Assembly: GCA_035570235.1 (NCBI GenBank)
Contig: DATMML010000012.1
Span: forward strand, 62,001 to 126,000
DNA length: 64,000 nt
From: Vicinamibacteria bacterium
Lineage (GTDB): Bacteria > Acidobacteriota > Vicinamibacteria > Fen-336
Reading direction: 5' to 3'
A program made the translations under genes and the position numbers. This document shows, one piece after another, positions 51,743-60,041 of this stretch. Positions within the stretch are counted from its first letter, which is position 1, and each line of letters begins with the position of its first letter. The notes below the pieces were generated by a model that searched no databases, had not been told where the DNA came from, and saw nothing but the letters and a program-made list of their open reading frames with translations.

Positions 51743-52642
51743 ATGCGCATTGTGGTCACGGGGGGTACCGGTTTCATCGGCGGGGAGGTGGTCGACCGAT
51801 TGCGGGAGACGCCCGGCGACGAGATCGTGGTCACGAGCCGGGACCCTGAGCGCCGCGATCGCTGGGGCGGCCGGGTCACGATGGTGCAAGCCTTCGCCGG
51901 GGACCCCATTTCGCTGGGCCGGGCCTTCACGGGAGCCGAGGTCGTGGTCCATGCCATCCAGTTCCCCAACCATCCGGTGGAGGACCCCGCCCGGGGACGT
52001 ACCTACCTGGAGGTGGACGGGAAGGGAACCCGGGTGGCAGCCACAGTGGCCAAGAACTTGGGCGTGCGCCGCTTCGTCTACCTATCGGGAGCGGGGGCAG
52101 GGCAGGGCCGGCCCCAGCCCTGGTTCCGGGCCAAAGACATGGCGGAGACGGCCATCAAGGAGACAGGGATGGAGTATGCCCTGCTCCGTCCGTCCTGGAT
52201 TTACGGGCGGGGCGACCGCAGCATGAACCGGTTCTTGTTTTTCTGCCGTTACCTGCCGGTGGTGCCCGTGATCGGGGATGGCAAGACGACCGTCCGCCCC
52301 GTCTCCGTGACGGATGTGGCCCGCTGCGTGGCGGATGCGGTCCGGCGGGAGGATGCCAAGGACAAGGCCCTGGAGCTGGGAGGATCCGAGCGCCTCAGCA
52401 TGGACGAGATCATTCGCACCCTGCAGAAAGTCCTCGGCCGGCGCCGGCCGCTTCTCCATCATCCCGCCCCCCTCATGAAGCTCCTGGTGCGGCCGATGGC
52501 CCTGCTTCCCGAACCCATGCTCTCTCCCACCGCCATCGACTTCATCCTCCAGGAGGTCGACTTCGACCCCCGTCCCGCCATGGAGTACTTCGGCTTCGCC
52601 TTCCGCCGGTTGGAGGATGGCCTGCGCGAGTACGTCCGCTAG
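51743..52642 (+). CDS. NAD(P)-binding atypical SDR (complex I NDUFA9-like)
   Basis: A 299-residue protein with the Rossmann motif VTGGTGFIGGEVVDRL at residues 5-20 and the atypical SDR layout: VVHAIQFPNHPVEDPARGRTYLEVD, then RRFVYLSGAGAG and YALLRPSWIYGRGDRSMNRFL. It belongs to the NDUFA9-like group of NAD(P)-binding proteins. The active-site tyrosine of classical SDRs is not obvious, so it may bind nucleotide without catalysis. The start at 51743 has a GGGAGG site and its own promoter. ispH begins 40 bases after its stop. Confidence 0.82.
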   Translation: MRIVVTGGTGFIGGEVVDRLRETPGDEIVVTSRDPERRDRWGGRVTMVQAFAGDPISLGRAFTGAEVVVHAIQFPNHPVEDPARGRTYLEVDGKGTRVAATVAKNLGVRRFVYLSGAGAGQGRPQPWFRAKDMAETAIKETGMEYALLRPSWIYGRGDRSMNRFLFFCRYLPVVPVIGDGKTTVRPVSVTDVARCVADAVRREDAKDKALELGGSERLSMDEIIRTLQKVLGRRRPLLHHPAPLMKLLVRPMALLPEPMLSPTAIDFILQEVDFDPRPAMEYFGFAFRRLEDGLREYVR

Positions 52643-52682
52643 ACTCACGGTCAGGTCCCGGCCTGGGTTATGCTGGAGCCTG

Positions 52683-53888
52683 ATGAGTCAGACCTACTTC
52701 CAGAAGGGCTTCAACCTGAAGGCGGTGGTGGGGCCAGTCCTGGCCCAGAACTACCACAGCCGCGTCGTGGATCGACTCAAGCAGCTCGACCACGCGGCCC
52801 GGGCCGGCAACCTCGTGCTGCGACTGGCCCGGGAGTTCGGGTTCTGCTACGGCGTGGACCGCGCGGTGGAGTACGCCTACGAGACGCGGGAGAAGTTCCC
52901 GGAGCGACGGATCTTCCTTTCCGGCGAGATCATCCACAACCCGGACGTGAACCTCCGCATCGAGCGCCTGGGCATCCGCATCCTCCCCGAGAGGGAGGAT
53001 GCCCCCACCCGCTACGAGGAGGTCCGGGCGGAGGATGTCGTGCTGCTTCCTGCCTTCGGGGTCACGGTGGCGGAGATGGAGCTCTTGCGGGCCCGGGGCT
53101 GCGTGCTCGTGGACACCACCTGTGGCAGCGTGCTCAACGTCTGGAAGAACGTTCACCAGTATGCTCGGGACGGCTTCACGGCCGTCATCCACGGCAAGCA
53201 CTACCACGAGGAGACCAAGGCCACCGCTTCCCAGGCCCTCACTCATCCGGGCGGGCAATACCTCTGCGTGCGGGACCGGGAGGAGGCGGGGGCGGTGTGC
53301 GCCTTCATCCGGGGAGAGGAGGGGCGGGAAGAGATGCTCGCGCGGTTCCGGCACGCCGCCAGCCCGGGCTTCGACCCCGACCGCGACCTCGCCCGCATCG
53401 GCCTCGCCAACCAGACCACCATGCTTATGAGCGAGAGCCTGGATATACAGGAGATGCTGCGCCTGGCCGTGCGCGACCGCTACGGCGAGGCCGAGCTCGC
53501 GGTCCGCTTCCGAGCCTTCGACACCATCTGCTCCGCCACCCAGGACCGCCAGGACGCCGTCCTTCGGATGCTGGGGACGGGGGGCCTCGATCTCATGGTC
53601 GTGATCGGGGGCTACAACAGCAGCAACACCCAAGCCCTGGCCAAGATCTGCGCGGAGCGATTGCCCACCTATCACATCAGCGGGCCCGAGGGCGTGCAGG
53701 GAGACGGCATCCGCCATCGGCCGGTGGGCTCGAAGCATGATGCGATCAGCTCCGCTTGGCTGCCTGCGGGGGCGGTGACGGTGGGCCTGACCGCGGGGGC
53801 CTCGACCCCCAACAACGTCGTGGGCGACGTGGTGGAGCGGATCCTGTCCCTGCGGGGCCACACTGTGGAGGACCTGGAGCGGGCCTGA
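52683..53888 (+). CDS. ispH: 4-hydroxy-3-methylbut-2-enyl diphosphate reductase IspH, long form
   Basis: A 401-residue iron-sulfur enzyme that makes IPP and DMAPP in the last step of the MEP pathway. The three cluster cysteines are C55 in FGFCYGVDRA, C147 in VDTTCGSV and C283 in FDTICSATQDRQ. GYNSSNT supplies diphosphate contacts. It has an N-terminal extension of about 45 residues (SQTYFQKGFNLKAVVGPVL...), and the total length resembles the cyanobacterial and plant form rather than the E. coli form of about 316 residues. It supplies the isoprenoid units that the UbiA and lipid-carrier genes downstream depend on. A GGAG site precedes the ATG. Confidence 0.95.
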   Translation: MSQTYFQKGFNLKAVVGPVLAQNYHSRVVDRLKQLDHAARAGNLVLRLAREFGFCYGVDRAVEYAYETREKFPERRIFLSGEIIHNPDVNLRIERLGIRILPEREDAPTRYEEVRAEDVVLLPAFGVTVAEMELLRARGCVLVDTTCGSVLNVWKNVHQYARDGFTAVIHGKHYHEETKATASQALTHPGGQYLCVRDREEAGAVCAFIRGEEGREEMLARFRHAASPGFDPDRDLARIGLANQTTMLMSESLDIQEMLRLAVRDRYGEAELAVRFRAFDTICSATQDRQDAVLRMLGTGGLDLMVVIGGYNSSNTQALAKICAERLPTYHISGPEGVQGDGIRHRPVGSKHDAISSAWLPAGAVTVGLTAGASTPNNVVGDVVERILSLRGHTVEDLERA

Positions 53889-53905
53889 GCCGCCCCCCCT
53901 TCCCC

Positions 53906-54895
53906 TTACAACTCGCGGTTCAGGACGCGCCGCAGGGTCTCCCGGTCGATGTTGGCTCCCGAGAGCACGAGGCCCACGGCCTTGCCGGCCAGGCTCGGGC
54001 GTAGTTTCAGGAGCCCGGCCACCCCCGCCGCTCCCGCCCCCTCTACCAGGCTGTGGGTGCTGCGCAGGATCAGGCGCACCGCCTCCGCGAGTGCGGCCTC
54101 GCTCACGGCCACGAAGCCGCTCAGGCCCGCGCGGAGGGCGGCGAACGTGAGGGGGTAGGTGGTGCGGGTGGCTAGGCCGTCGGCAAAGGTCTCCGCCTTT
54201 GGCGTCGACATAGGCTTGCCCGCGTGCCAGGAGTCGTGGATGGCGGAGGCGCCCTCCGCTTGCACGGCGTAGACTTGGACCTGCGGGCGGAGGGCCCGGG
54301 CCACCGTCATCCCGCCTACCGCCTGCGAGCCCCCCCCCACCGCGAATACCAGGGCCTCCAGGTCGGGCTGCTCCTCCAGCATCTCCAGGGAGACAGTGGC
54401 CGCGCCCGCGATCGCGGCGGGGTCGTTTGTGGCGTGCACGATGTGGAGGCCGTTCTGTTCAGAGAGCCGCTCCGCCGTCGCCACCGCCTCGTCGTAGTCC
54501 CCGCCCTCCTCCACCAGGCTCGCGCCCAGGCCGCGCAGGGCCTCGTTCTTTTCGGGGTTGTTGCCGTGCGGGACGCACACGGTGACGGGGATCCCCAGCC
54601 GGGCCCCCGCCCAGGCCAGGCCCAGGCCGTGGTTCCCCCGGCTCGCCGCGACCACTCCCCGCCGTCGCTCAACCTCCGGGAGCGCGGTGAGGGCCGCCAG
54701 CGCGTTGCGCACCTTGAACGCGCCCGTGGGGTTGAAGTTCTCGTGCTTCACGAAGACGCGGATGCCCGCGCCCGCCTCGTGGTCCAGCGAGGGGTAGGAG
54801 CGCAGGGGGGTGGGGGTCAAGTGGGGTCGTAGGCGGGCGGCCGCCTCCTTGACGTCGTCGATGCTGATGGGCCAGGGGCTCGTCATGGTCTCCAA
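53906..54895 (-). CDS. PLP-dependent threonine dehydratase / serine racemase-like enzyme
   Basis: A 329-residue fold-type II PLP enzyme. The Schiff-base lysine is K61 in NPTGAFKVRNAL. SRGNHGLGLAWAG binds the substrate carboxylate, VGGGSQAVGGM forms the PLP-phosphate loop, and LVLSGANIDRETL lies at the end. It has no C-terminal regulatory ACT domain, so it resembles catabolic threonine dehydratase or serine racemase rather than biosynthetic IlvA. The substrate could be threonine, serine or a 3-hydroxyaspartate. A TTGGAG ribosome site precedes the ATG. It is divergent from fabI. Confidence 0.85.
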   Translation of the reverse strand: METMTSPWPISIDDVKEAAARLRPHLTPTPLRSYPSLDHEAGAGIRVFVKHENFNPTGAFKVRNALAALTALPEVERRRGVVAASRGNHGLGLAWAGARLGIPVTVCVPHGNNPEKNEALRGLGASLVEEGGDYDEAVATAERLSEQNGLHIVHATNDPAAIAGAATVSLEMLEEQPDLEALVFAVGGGSQAVGGMTVARALRPQVQVYAVQAEGASAIHDSWHAGKPMSTPKAETFADGLATRTTYPLTFAALRAGLSGFVAVSEAALAEAVRLILRSTHSLVEGAGAAGVAGLLKLRPSLAGKAVGLVLSGANIDRETLRRVLNREL

Positions 54896-54941
54896 CCCCG
54901 CATGCTAGCCTGGGCCGCCGTCCCGAGTCCACGGCCGCCGG

Positions 54942-54950
54942 TGATATAGT
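54942..54950 (+). promoter_or_regulatory. Extended -10 promoter of fabI
   Basis: TGATATAGT has the extended -10 form TG-N-TATAGT and lies 19 bases before the fabI ATG, with a GGAGGG ribosome site in between. No -35 box is recognisable, which is acceptable for extended -10 promoters. Confidence 0.5.
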
Positions 54951-54969
54951 CGCTGCTTTCGGAGGGACC

Positions 54970-55746
54970 ATGCTGCTGGAAGGAGAGAGGGGCCTCGTCC
55001 TCGGCATCGCCAACAAGCGCTCCATCGCCTGGGGCATCGCCCGCGCCGTCGCGCGCGAGGGGGCGCGGCTGGCCGTCACCTATCAGGGGGAGAGGCTGGA
55101 AGAGAACGTGCGCGAGCTGGCCGCGGAGCTGAAGGATCCCCTAATCCTCCCCTGCGACGTGAGCCGGGACGAGGACCTCCAGGCCCTGGCCGCCTCTGTG
55201 AAGAAGGAGTTCGGCTCCCTGGACTTCGTGGTCCACGCGGTGGCCTACGCCCTGCGCGAAGAGCTGGACGGGGAGTTCCTGAACACCTCCCGGGAGGGTT
55301 ACCGGGTGGCCCAGGACATCTCGGCTTACTCCTTGACCGCGCTCGCCCGGCACACTGCGCCCCTCATGCCGGAGGGGCGGGGGAGCATCGTGACCCTCAC
55401 TTACCTGGGGGGGGAACGGGTAGTGCCCCACTACAACGTGATGGGGGTGGCGAAGGCCGCCCTCGAGATGTCCGTCCGCTACCTCGCTGCCGACCTGGGC
55501 CCCCGCGGCATCCGGGTCAACGCCCTCTCCGCCGGTCCCATCAAGACCCTGGCCGCGTCCGGCGTCCATGGCATCTCCAAGATGCTCGAGTATCACCGCA
55601 CCCACGCCCCCCTCCGCCGAAACACCGAGCAGGAGGAGGTGGGGGACGCGGCCCTCTTCCTGGTCTCACGCCTCTCGCGCGGCATCACGGGCGAGGTCAT
55701 CCACGTGGACGGCGGCTTCCACGTCATGGGTATGTCCGCGCTCTGA
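54970..55746 (+). CDS. fabI: Enoyl-[acyl-carrier-protein] reductase FabI
   Basis: A 258-residue SDR-fold reductase that completes each cycle of fatty-acid elongation. The N-terminal nucleotide site has the FabI-type GLVLGIANKRSIAWGIA (8-24). The active site has Y145, Y155 and K162 (TLTYLGGERVVPHYNVMGVAKAAL), the same spacing as E. coli Y146, Y156 and K163. The substrate loop ALSAGPIKTLAASGV and the ending HVDGGFHVMGM are also typical. It has its own extended -10 promoter and lies 44 bases before lptD. Confidence 0.96.
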   Translation: MLLEGERGLVLGIANKRSIAWGIARAVAREGARLAVTYQGERLEENVRELAAELKDPLILPCDVSRDEDLQALAASVKKEFGSLDFVVHAVAYALREELDGEFLNTSREGYRVAQDISAYSLTALARHTAPLMPEGRGSIVTLTYLGGERVVPHYNVMGVAKAALEMSVRYLAADLGPRGIRVNALSAGPIKTLAASGVHGISKMLEYHRTHAPLRRNTEQEEVGDAALFLVSRLSRGITGEVIHVDGGFHVMGMSAL

Positions 55747-55790
55747 AGTCCCGGCCTTCGCGGCCTCCGTGGTACTCTGACTTCGGACCC

Positions 55791-58079
55791 GTGCGATCCC
55801 TCTTCATCATCCCCGCCCTGGTCGCCTCGCTGGTTCCCGTCGTTTGCGCGGTCGCGGCCGAGCCCACCGACCCGCAGATCGGGCCCGCCCCGAAGAAGGC
55901 CAAGCCCAAGCGGCCGCCGCCCGAGCCCGGCGAGGGTCTCCCCCCCGGCGAGTTCCGCCTGCGCGCGGACACCCAAGAGGAGGTCTCCAAGGGGCACTAC
56001 CAGGCCCGCGGCTTCGTGGACCTCCGCACCAGCGACGCGCGCCTCCAGGCCGATCGCCTCGACCTCTACGAGACAGAGAACGCCGACGGCACCAAGAGCC
56101 GGCGGGCGGTCGCGGAGGGGAACGTGGTCTTCATGCGGGGAGAAGAACGCATCGCGGGGGACCGCCTGGAGATGGATATGGACTCGGGGGAGGGGACGTT
56201 CGAGAACGCCCTCGGGTTCGTCGAGCCGGGAGTCTTCGTGGAGGGACGGAAGATCTTTCGCCTGGACGCCAAGACCTACCGGGTGGAGGATGGAAAGTTC
56301 ACCTCCTGCGCCCAGCCCAATCCGCGCTGGATGTTCTCCGCCTCCTCCGCCCGCATCGAGGTGAACGACAAGATCGTGGCCACCAACGCGATCTTCAGGG
56401 TGAAGTCCTTCCCCGCCTTCTACCTGCCCGTCATCGTCTATCCCATCCGCCAGGACCAGCGATCGACCGGCTTCCTCCTCCCCCACTTCGGATACTCCAC
56501 CTTTCGCGGCTTCAACGTGGGGGACGGCTTCTTCTGGGCCATGGGTCGCAGCGCCGACCAGACCTTCTCTTTCGACAACTACTCGAGCTACGGGAAGGGC
56601 TTCGGCCATGAGTTCCGCTACCTGGAGGACGCCCCCTCCCGGGGCACCCTCCATTCCTACTTCTTCCTTCCCCAGGGAAGCACGCAGTGGGACTACAACC
56701 TCGACTGGAACGCCCTGCAAATGCTCCCCGGGAAGTTCCAGGCCACCCTTTCTCTCCAGGTCTACAGCAGCCAGGCGTTCCAGGAGCAATCTCAGGACAA
56801 CTTCAACCTGGCCACCTCCCGCAGCACGCACCGCGCCCTCACCCTGCAGCGGAACTTCGGCTCCACGGTGTTCCTGGTCTCCGCGGACACCACCGACACC
56901 TTCTTCGGCGACACCGCGGTCGTGAACCGCCACCTGCCCGGGATCAGCCTGCGCCGCCTCCCCCAGCAGATCGGCGGCGGCTTCATCTTCGGGTACGAGG
57001 CCCGTGCGGACGGGCTGGGCTACGGCAACGACCAGACGGTGGACAGCTACTTCCGTTTCGACCTCGCCCCCGAGGTCTCCCGCCCTCTTTCCCTGAGCTT
57101 CCTCCAGGTCACGCCCACCGCCCGCTTCCGCTTCACCCGCTATTCCGCCACCCTCGCCTCCTCCGATAGCACCGGAACCGGCCCCACCGCCATCACCGGC
57201 CCCGCCCGCGACCGGCCCCTATTCGAGGGCACGGTGGACCTGCGGGGGCCCACCTTCTCGCGGGTCTTCGGCGATGTCTCCGACCCCGGGCGTTTCAAAC
57301 ACGTGATCGGACCGGAGATCACCTGGACCTACCGGACCCCCGTCACCGACTTCAACTCGATTCCAAAGTTCGACGGCGCCGACTATCTCCTCGGCACTGA
57401 CCAGATCACCTACGCGCTGGTTCAACGCATCCTGACCAAGCGCCCGGGCCCCACGGGCAAGCTCGTGTCCAACGAGTTCTTCTCCTGGCGGCTCGCCCAA
57501 ACCTACTATGTACAGATCGCGGAGGGGCAGAACAACTTCGACCCCAACTACTCCTCCTCCGCCTTCGGGCCGGGCTTCCAGCCCGAGCACCTCTCCCCCT
57601 TGCTCTCCCGCATGCGCATCCGTCCGAACCCCAACCTCTCCGGAGACTTCAACCTGGAATACGACGTGAACTTCAAGCAGCTTCGGACCATCGGGCTCAC
57701 GAGCTCCGTCGGCGGTGCGTGGGGGAACCTCCAGGCCGGCTGGTCCCGCTCGGTGCGGTTGTCGGATAACCCCGCGGACCGGGTGGTGGCCGCAGACTGG
57801 CTGCGCGGCGGGATCCACCTCGAGCCGGTGGCCCGCATCGGGGTGGACGCCTCCGCCAACTACGACCTGGTCCAGAACGTCTGGGTGCAGCTCTTGGGCC
57901 GCGTGCGGTACGAGGTCCAGTGCTGCGGTTTCGTGGCCGAGTACCTCAAGTACAACTACAACTCGCGCGTCGACAGCCAGTTCCGCTTCCAGATCGAGCT
58001 CGCCAACGTGGGCTCCATCGGAAATTTCAACGGCGACGACGTGGCGGCGCGGCGGGCGGGTCTGGCGGGATACCGTTGA
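55791..58079 (+). CDS. lptD: LPS-assembly outer-membrane protein LptD (OstA)
   Basis: A 762-residue protein with a signal peptide (about 1-23, ending CAVAA). It has an OstA/LptA-like beta-jellyroll (about 55-190, ARGFVDLRTSDARLQADRLDL and AVAEGNVVFMRGEERIAGDRL) and a large beta-barrel. The barrel entrance matches LptD at FRVKSFPAFYLPVIVYPIRQDQRSTGFLLP. Cysteines near SCAQPNPRWMF and the C-terminal QCCGF could form the disulfides LptD needs. It inserts lipopolysaccharide or a similar glycolipid into the outer leaflet, evidence for a diderm envelope. The start is a GTG without a clear ribosome site; TACTCT lies 12 bases upstream. The next gene overlaps its stop (TTGA). Confidence 0.9.
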   Translation: MRSLFIIPALVASLVPVVCAVAAEPTDPQIGPAPKKAKPKRPPPEPGEGLPPGEFRLRADTQEEVSKGHYQARGFVDLRTSDARLQADRLDLYETENADGTKSRRAVAEGNVVFMRGEERIAGDRLEMDMDSGEGTFENALGFVEPGVFVEGRKIFRLDAKTYRVEDGKFTSCAQPNPRWMFSASSARIEVNDKIVATNAIFRVKSFPAFYLPVIVYPIRQDQRSTGFLLPHFGYSTFRGFNVGDGFFWAMGRSADQTFSFDNYSSYGKGFGHEFRYLEDAPSRGTLHSYFFLPQGSTQWDYNLDWNALQMLPGKFQATLSLQVYSSQAFQEQSQDNFNLATSRSTHRALTLQRNFGSTVFLVSADTTDTFFGDTAVVNRHLPGISLRRLPQQIGGGFIFGYEARADGLGYGNDQTVDSYFRFDLAPEVSRPLSLSFLQVTPTARFRFTRYSATLASSDSTGTGPTAITGPARDRPLFEGTVDLRGPTFSRVFGDVSDPGRFKHVIGPEITWTYRTPVTDFNSIPKFDGADYLLGTDQITYALVQRILTKRPGPTGKLVSNEFFSWRLAQTYYVQIAEGQNNFDPNYSSSAFGPGFQPEHLSPLLSRMRIRPNPNLSGDFNLEYDVNFKQLRTIGLTSSVGGAWGNLQAGWSRSVRLSDNPADRVVAADWLRGGIHLEPVARIGVDASANYDLVQNVWVQLLGRVRYEVQCCGFVAEYLKYNYNSRVDSQFRFQIELANVGSIGNFNGDDVAARRAGLAGYR

Positions 58080-59056
58080 AGCTCCTCGTCACCGGGGTGG
58101 CCGGCTTCGTCGGCGGGCACCTCGTGCGCTTCCTCCGGGAGGAGCAGCCGGGGGTCGAGGTCTTCGGGCTCGTGCGTCCCCACGGGAGCGCCCCCCCCGC
58201 CCTGGCCGGCCTCCACATCGTGGAGGCCGACCTCAACGACCCCTCCTCCGTGGAGGCGGCCCTGGACACCGTGCACCCCGACCGCATCGTCCACCTGGCC
58301 GGGCAGTCGAGCGTGCACCAGTCTTGGCTGGACCCCGGAGGGACGCTGCGCACGAACGTGCTCGGCCTCGTTCACCTGCTGGACGCGGTGCGGGGGCGCG
58401 GCCTGCGGCCGGCGGTACTGGTGGTAGGGAGCGCGGAGGAGTACGGGATGGTGGCGGACAGCGAGCTTCCCGTCAACGAGGAGGCGCCCCTGAGGCCGCG
58501 CTCCCCCTACGCGGTGAGCAAGGTGGCCCAGGGCTTCCTCGCCCTGCAGTACGGCCCCGCGGGCGGGATGAGGATCGTGCGTACCCGGACCTTCCCCCAC
58601 ACCGGCCCCGGGCGGGGGGAGACCTTCGCCGAGAGCTCCTTCGCGCGGCAGATTGTGGAGATCGAAACGGGGCGCCGCCCCCCCGTGCTTCACACCGGGA
58701 ACCTGGAGGCGGTGCGGGACTACACGGACGTCCGGGACGTGGTGCGCGCCTATTGGGCCCTGCTTGAGCGGGGGGAGGCGGGCGGGGTCTACAACGTCTG
58801 CAGCGGAAGGGGCCGACGCATCCGGGAGCTGGTGGACGCCCTGGTCGCGGCTGCGGGGACTAAGGTGGAGGTGGCGGTGGATGTCGAGCGCCTGCGCCCC
58901 GCGGACGTGCCCGCCCAGGTGGGGGATCCGCGCCGGCTTCGCGAGGCCACGGGCTGGGAGCCGCGCGTGCCGCTGGAGCAGACCCTGCGCGACCTCCTCC
59001 AGGACTGGCGGGAGCGCTTGGGGTCGGAAGCCCGGGCTCCCTTGGGCGGGCGGTGA
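58076..59056 (+). CDS. NDP-sugar epimerase/dehydratase (GDP-mannose 4,6-dehydratase-like SDR)
   Basis: A 326-residue extended SDR. The nucleotide motif VTGVAGFVGGHLVRFL sits at residues 5-20. VHLAGQSSVHQSWLDPGGTLRTNVLGLVHLLDAV and the catalytic YAVSK follow, then RTFPHTGPGRGETFAESSFARQI, as in GDP-mannose 4,6-dehydratase and related sugar-nucleotide enzymes. It probably makes a deoxysugar or epimer for the envelope. Translation starts at a TTG that overlaps the lptD stop (TTGA); a longer frame to the left overlaps lptD and is not protein-like. The stop overlaps the next GTG. Confidence 0.85.
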   Translation: MKLLVTGVAGFVGGHLVRFLREEQPGVEVFGLVRPHGSAPPALAGLHIVEADLNDPSSVEAALDTVHPDRIVHLAGQSSVHQSWLDPGGTLRTNVLGLVHLLDAVRGRGLRPAVLVVGSAEEYGMVADSELPVNEEAPLRPRSPYAVSKVAQGFLALQYGPAGGMRIVRTRTFPHTGPGRGETFAESSFARQIVEIETGRRPPVLHTGNLEAVRDYTDVRDVVRAYWALLERGEAGGVYNVCSGRGRRIRELVDALVAAAGTKVEVAVDVERLRPADVPAQVGDPRRLREATGWEPRVPLEQTLRDLLQDWRERLGSEARAPLGGR

Positions 59057-60039
59057 AGATCCTCCTCACCGGGGGCACCGGCTTCCTGGGCAAGAACGTG
59101 GCCCGGCGCCTGGCCGCCCATGGTCATACGCTTCGCGTCCTGGTCCGCGAGGGCAGCAACCTCGACGGCCTACCCCCCGGGGCGGAGACCGTGCGGGGAG
59201 ATGTGACGCAGGGGGACTCGCTCCGGCGTGCGGCCGCGGGGTGCGAGGCGGTCGTGCATCTGGCCGCCCTCGTCAAGAGCTGGGTGCCGGACCCCGCGCG
59301 TTTCGAGGCCGTGAACGTGGGTGGCCTCAAAAACGCCCTGGGCGCGGCCCGGGAAGCCGGGGCGCGCCTCGTCTACACCTCCTCCTTCATCGCCGTGGGC
59401 CCGGCGGGGCCCCTTCCCGCGGACGAGACCCGGGTGCATCCGGGTGGGGTCTTCCGGAACGCCTACGAACGGACGAAGGCCCAGGCCGACGGCGTGGCGC
59501 GGGAGGCGGCGGCGGGGGGGGAGGACGTGGTCATGCTCTACCCGGGGGTGGTCTACGGCCCGGGAGAGATGACGGATGGGAATCTGGTGGCGAAGATGGT
59601 GGCCGATCACCTCCGGGGACGGTTTCCCGGGCTCATCGGTCCCGGAGACCGCCTCTGGTCCTATGCCTTCGTGGAGGATGTGGCGGAGGGGCACGCCCTC
59701 GCCCTGGAGCACGCTGGTCGGGGCGAGCGCTACTTCCTCGGGGGGGACAACGTCTCCATGAACGGCTTTTTTGCACTCCTCCAGGAGGTGGCCGGCGTGC
59801 CCCCCCCCCGCCGCCACATCCCCTACGGCGTGGCCTCCCTGCTCGGCCGCGGGCTCGTGCTCTGGGCGGAGGTGACCGGCCACCCCCCGCTTCTGACCCA
59901 CGAGGTCGTGAACGTGTTCCGCGAGCACTGGGCCTACTCGAGCACAAAGGCGGAGCGCGAGCTGGGCTACCGGCTCACGCCCCTCCGCGAGGGCCTGCGG
60001 CGGACGGTGGACTGGCTGCGGACCCAAGGGATCGCCTGA
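59053..60039 (+). CDS. NAD-dependent epimerase/reductase (HpnA / dihydroflavonol-reductase-like SDR)
   Basis: A 328-residue extended SDR with TGGTGFLGKNVARRLAAHGH (6-25), VHLAALVKSW, LVYTSSFIAVG, the catalytic pair in NAYERTKAQAD, and VMLYPGVVYGPGEMTDGNLV. The pattern fits the dihydroflavonol-4-reductase, 3-beta-hydroxysteroid dehydrogenase and hopanoid-associated HpnA group, which often act on isoprenoid or sterol-like alcohols. Its place directly before the prenol-kinase fusion makes an isoprenoid substrate attractive but unproven. The GTG start overlaps the previous stop (GTGA). Confidence 0.82.
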   Translation: MKILLTGGTGFLGKNVARRLAAHGHTLRVLVREGSNLDGLPPGAETVRGDVTQGDSLRRAAAGCEAVVHLAALVKSWVPDPARFEAVNVGGLKNALGAAREAGARLVYTSSFIAVGPAGPLPADETRVHPGGVFRNAYERTKAQADGVAREAAAGGEDVVMLYPGVVYGPGEMTDGNLVAKMVADHLRGRFPGLIGPGDRLWSYAFVEDVAEGHALALEHAGRGERYFLGGDNVSMNGFFALLQEVAGVPPPRRHIPYGVASLLGRGLVLWAEVTGHPPLLTHEVVNVFREHWAYSSTKAERELGYRLTPLREGLRRTVDWLRTQGIA

Positions 60040-60041
60040 GC

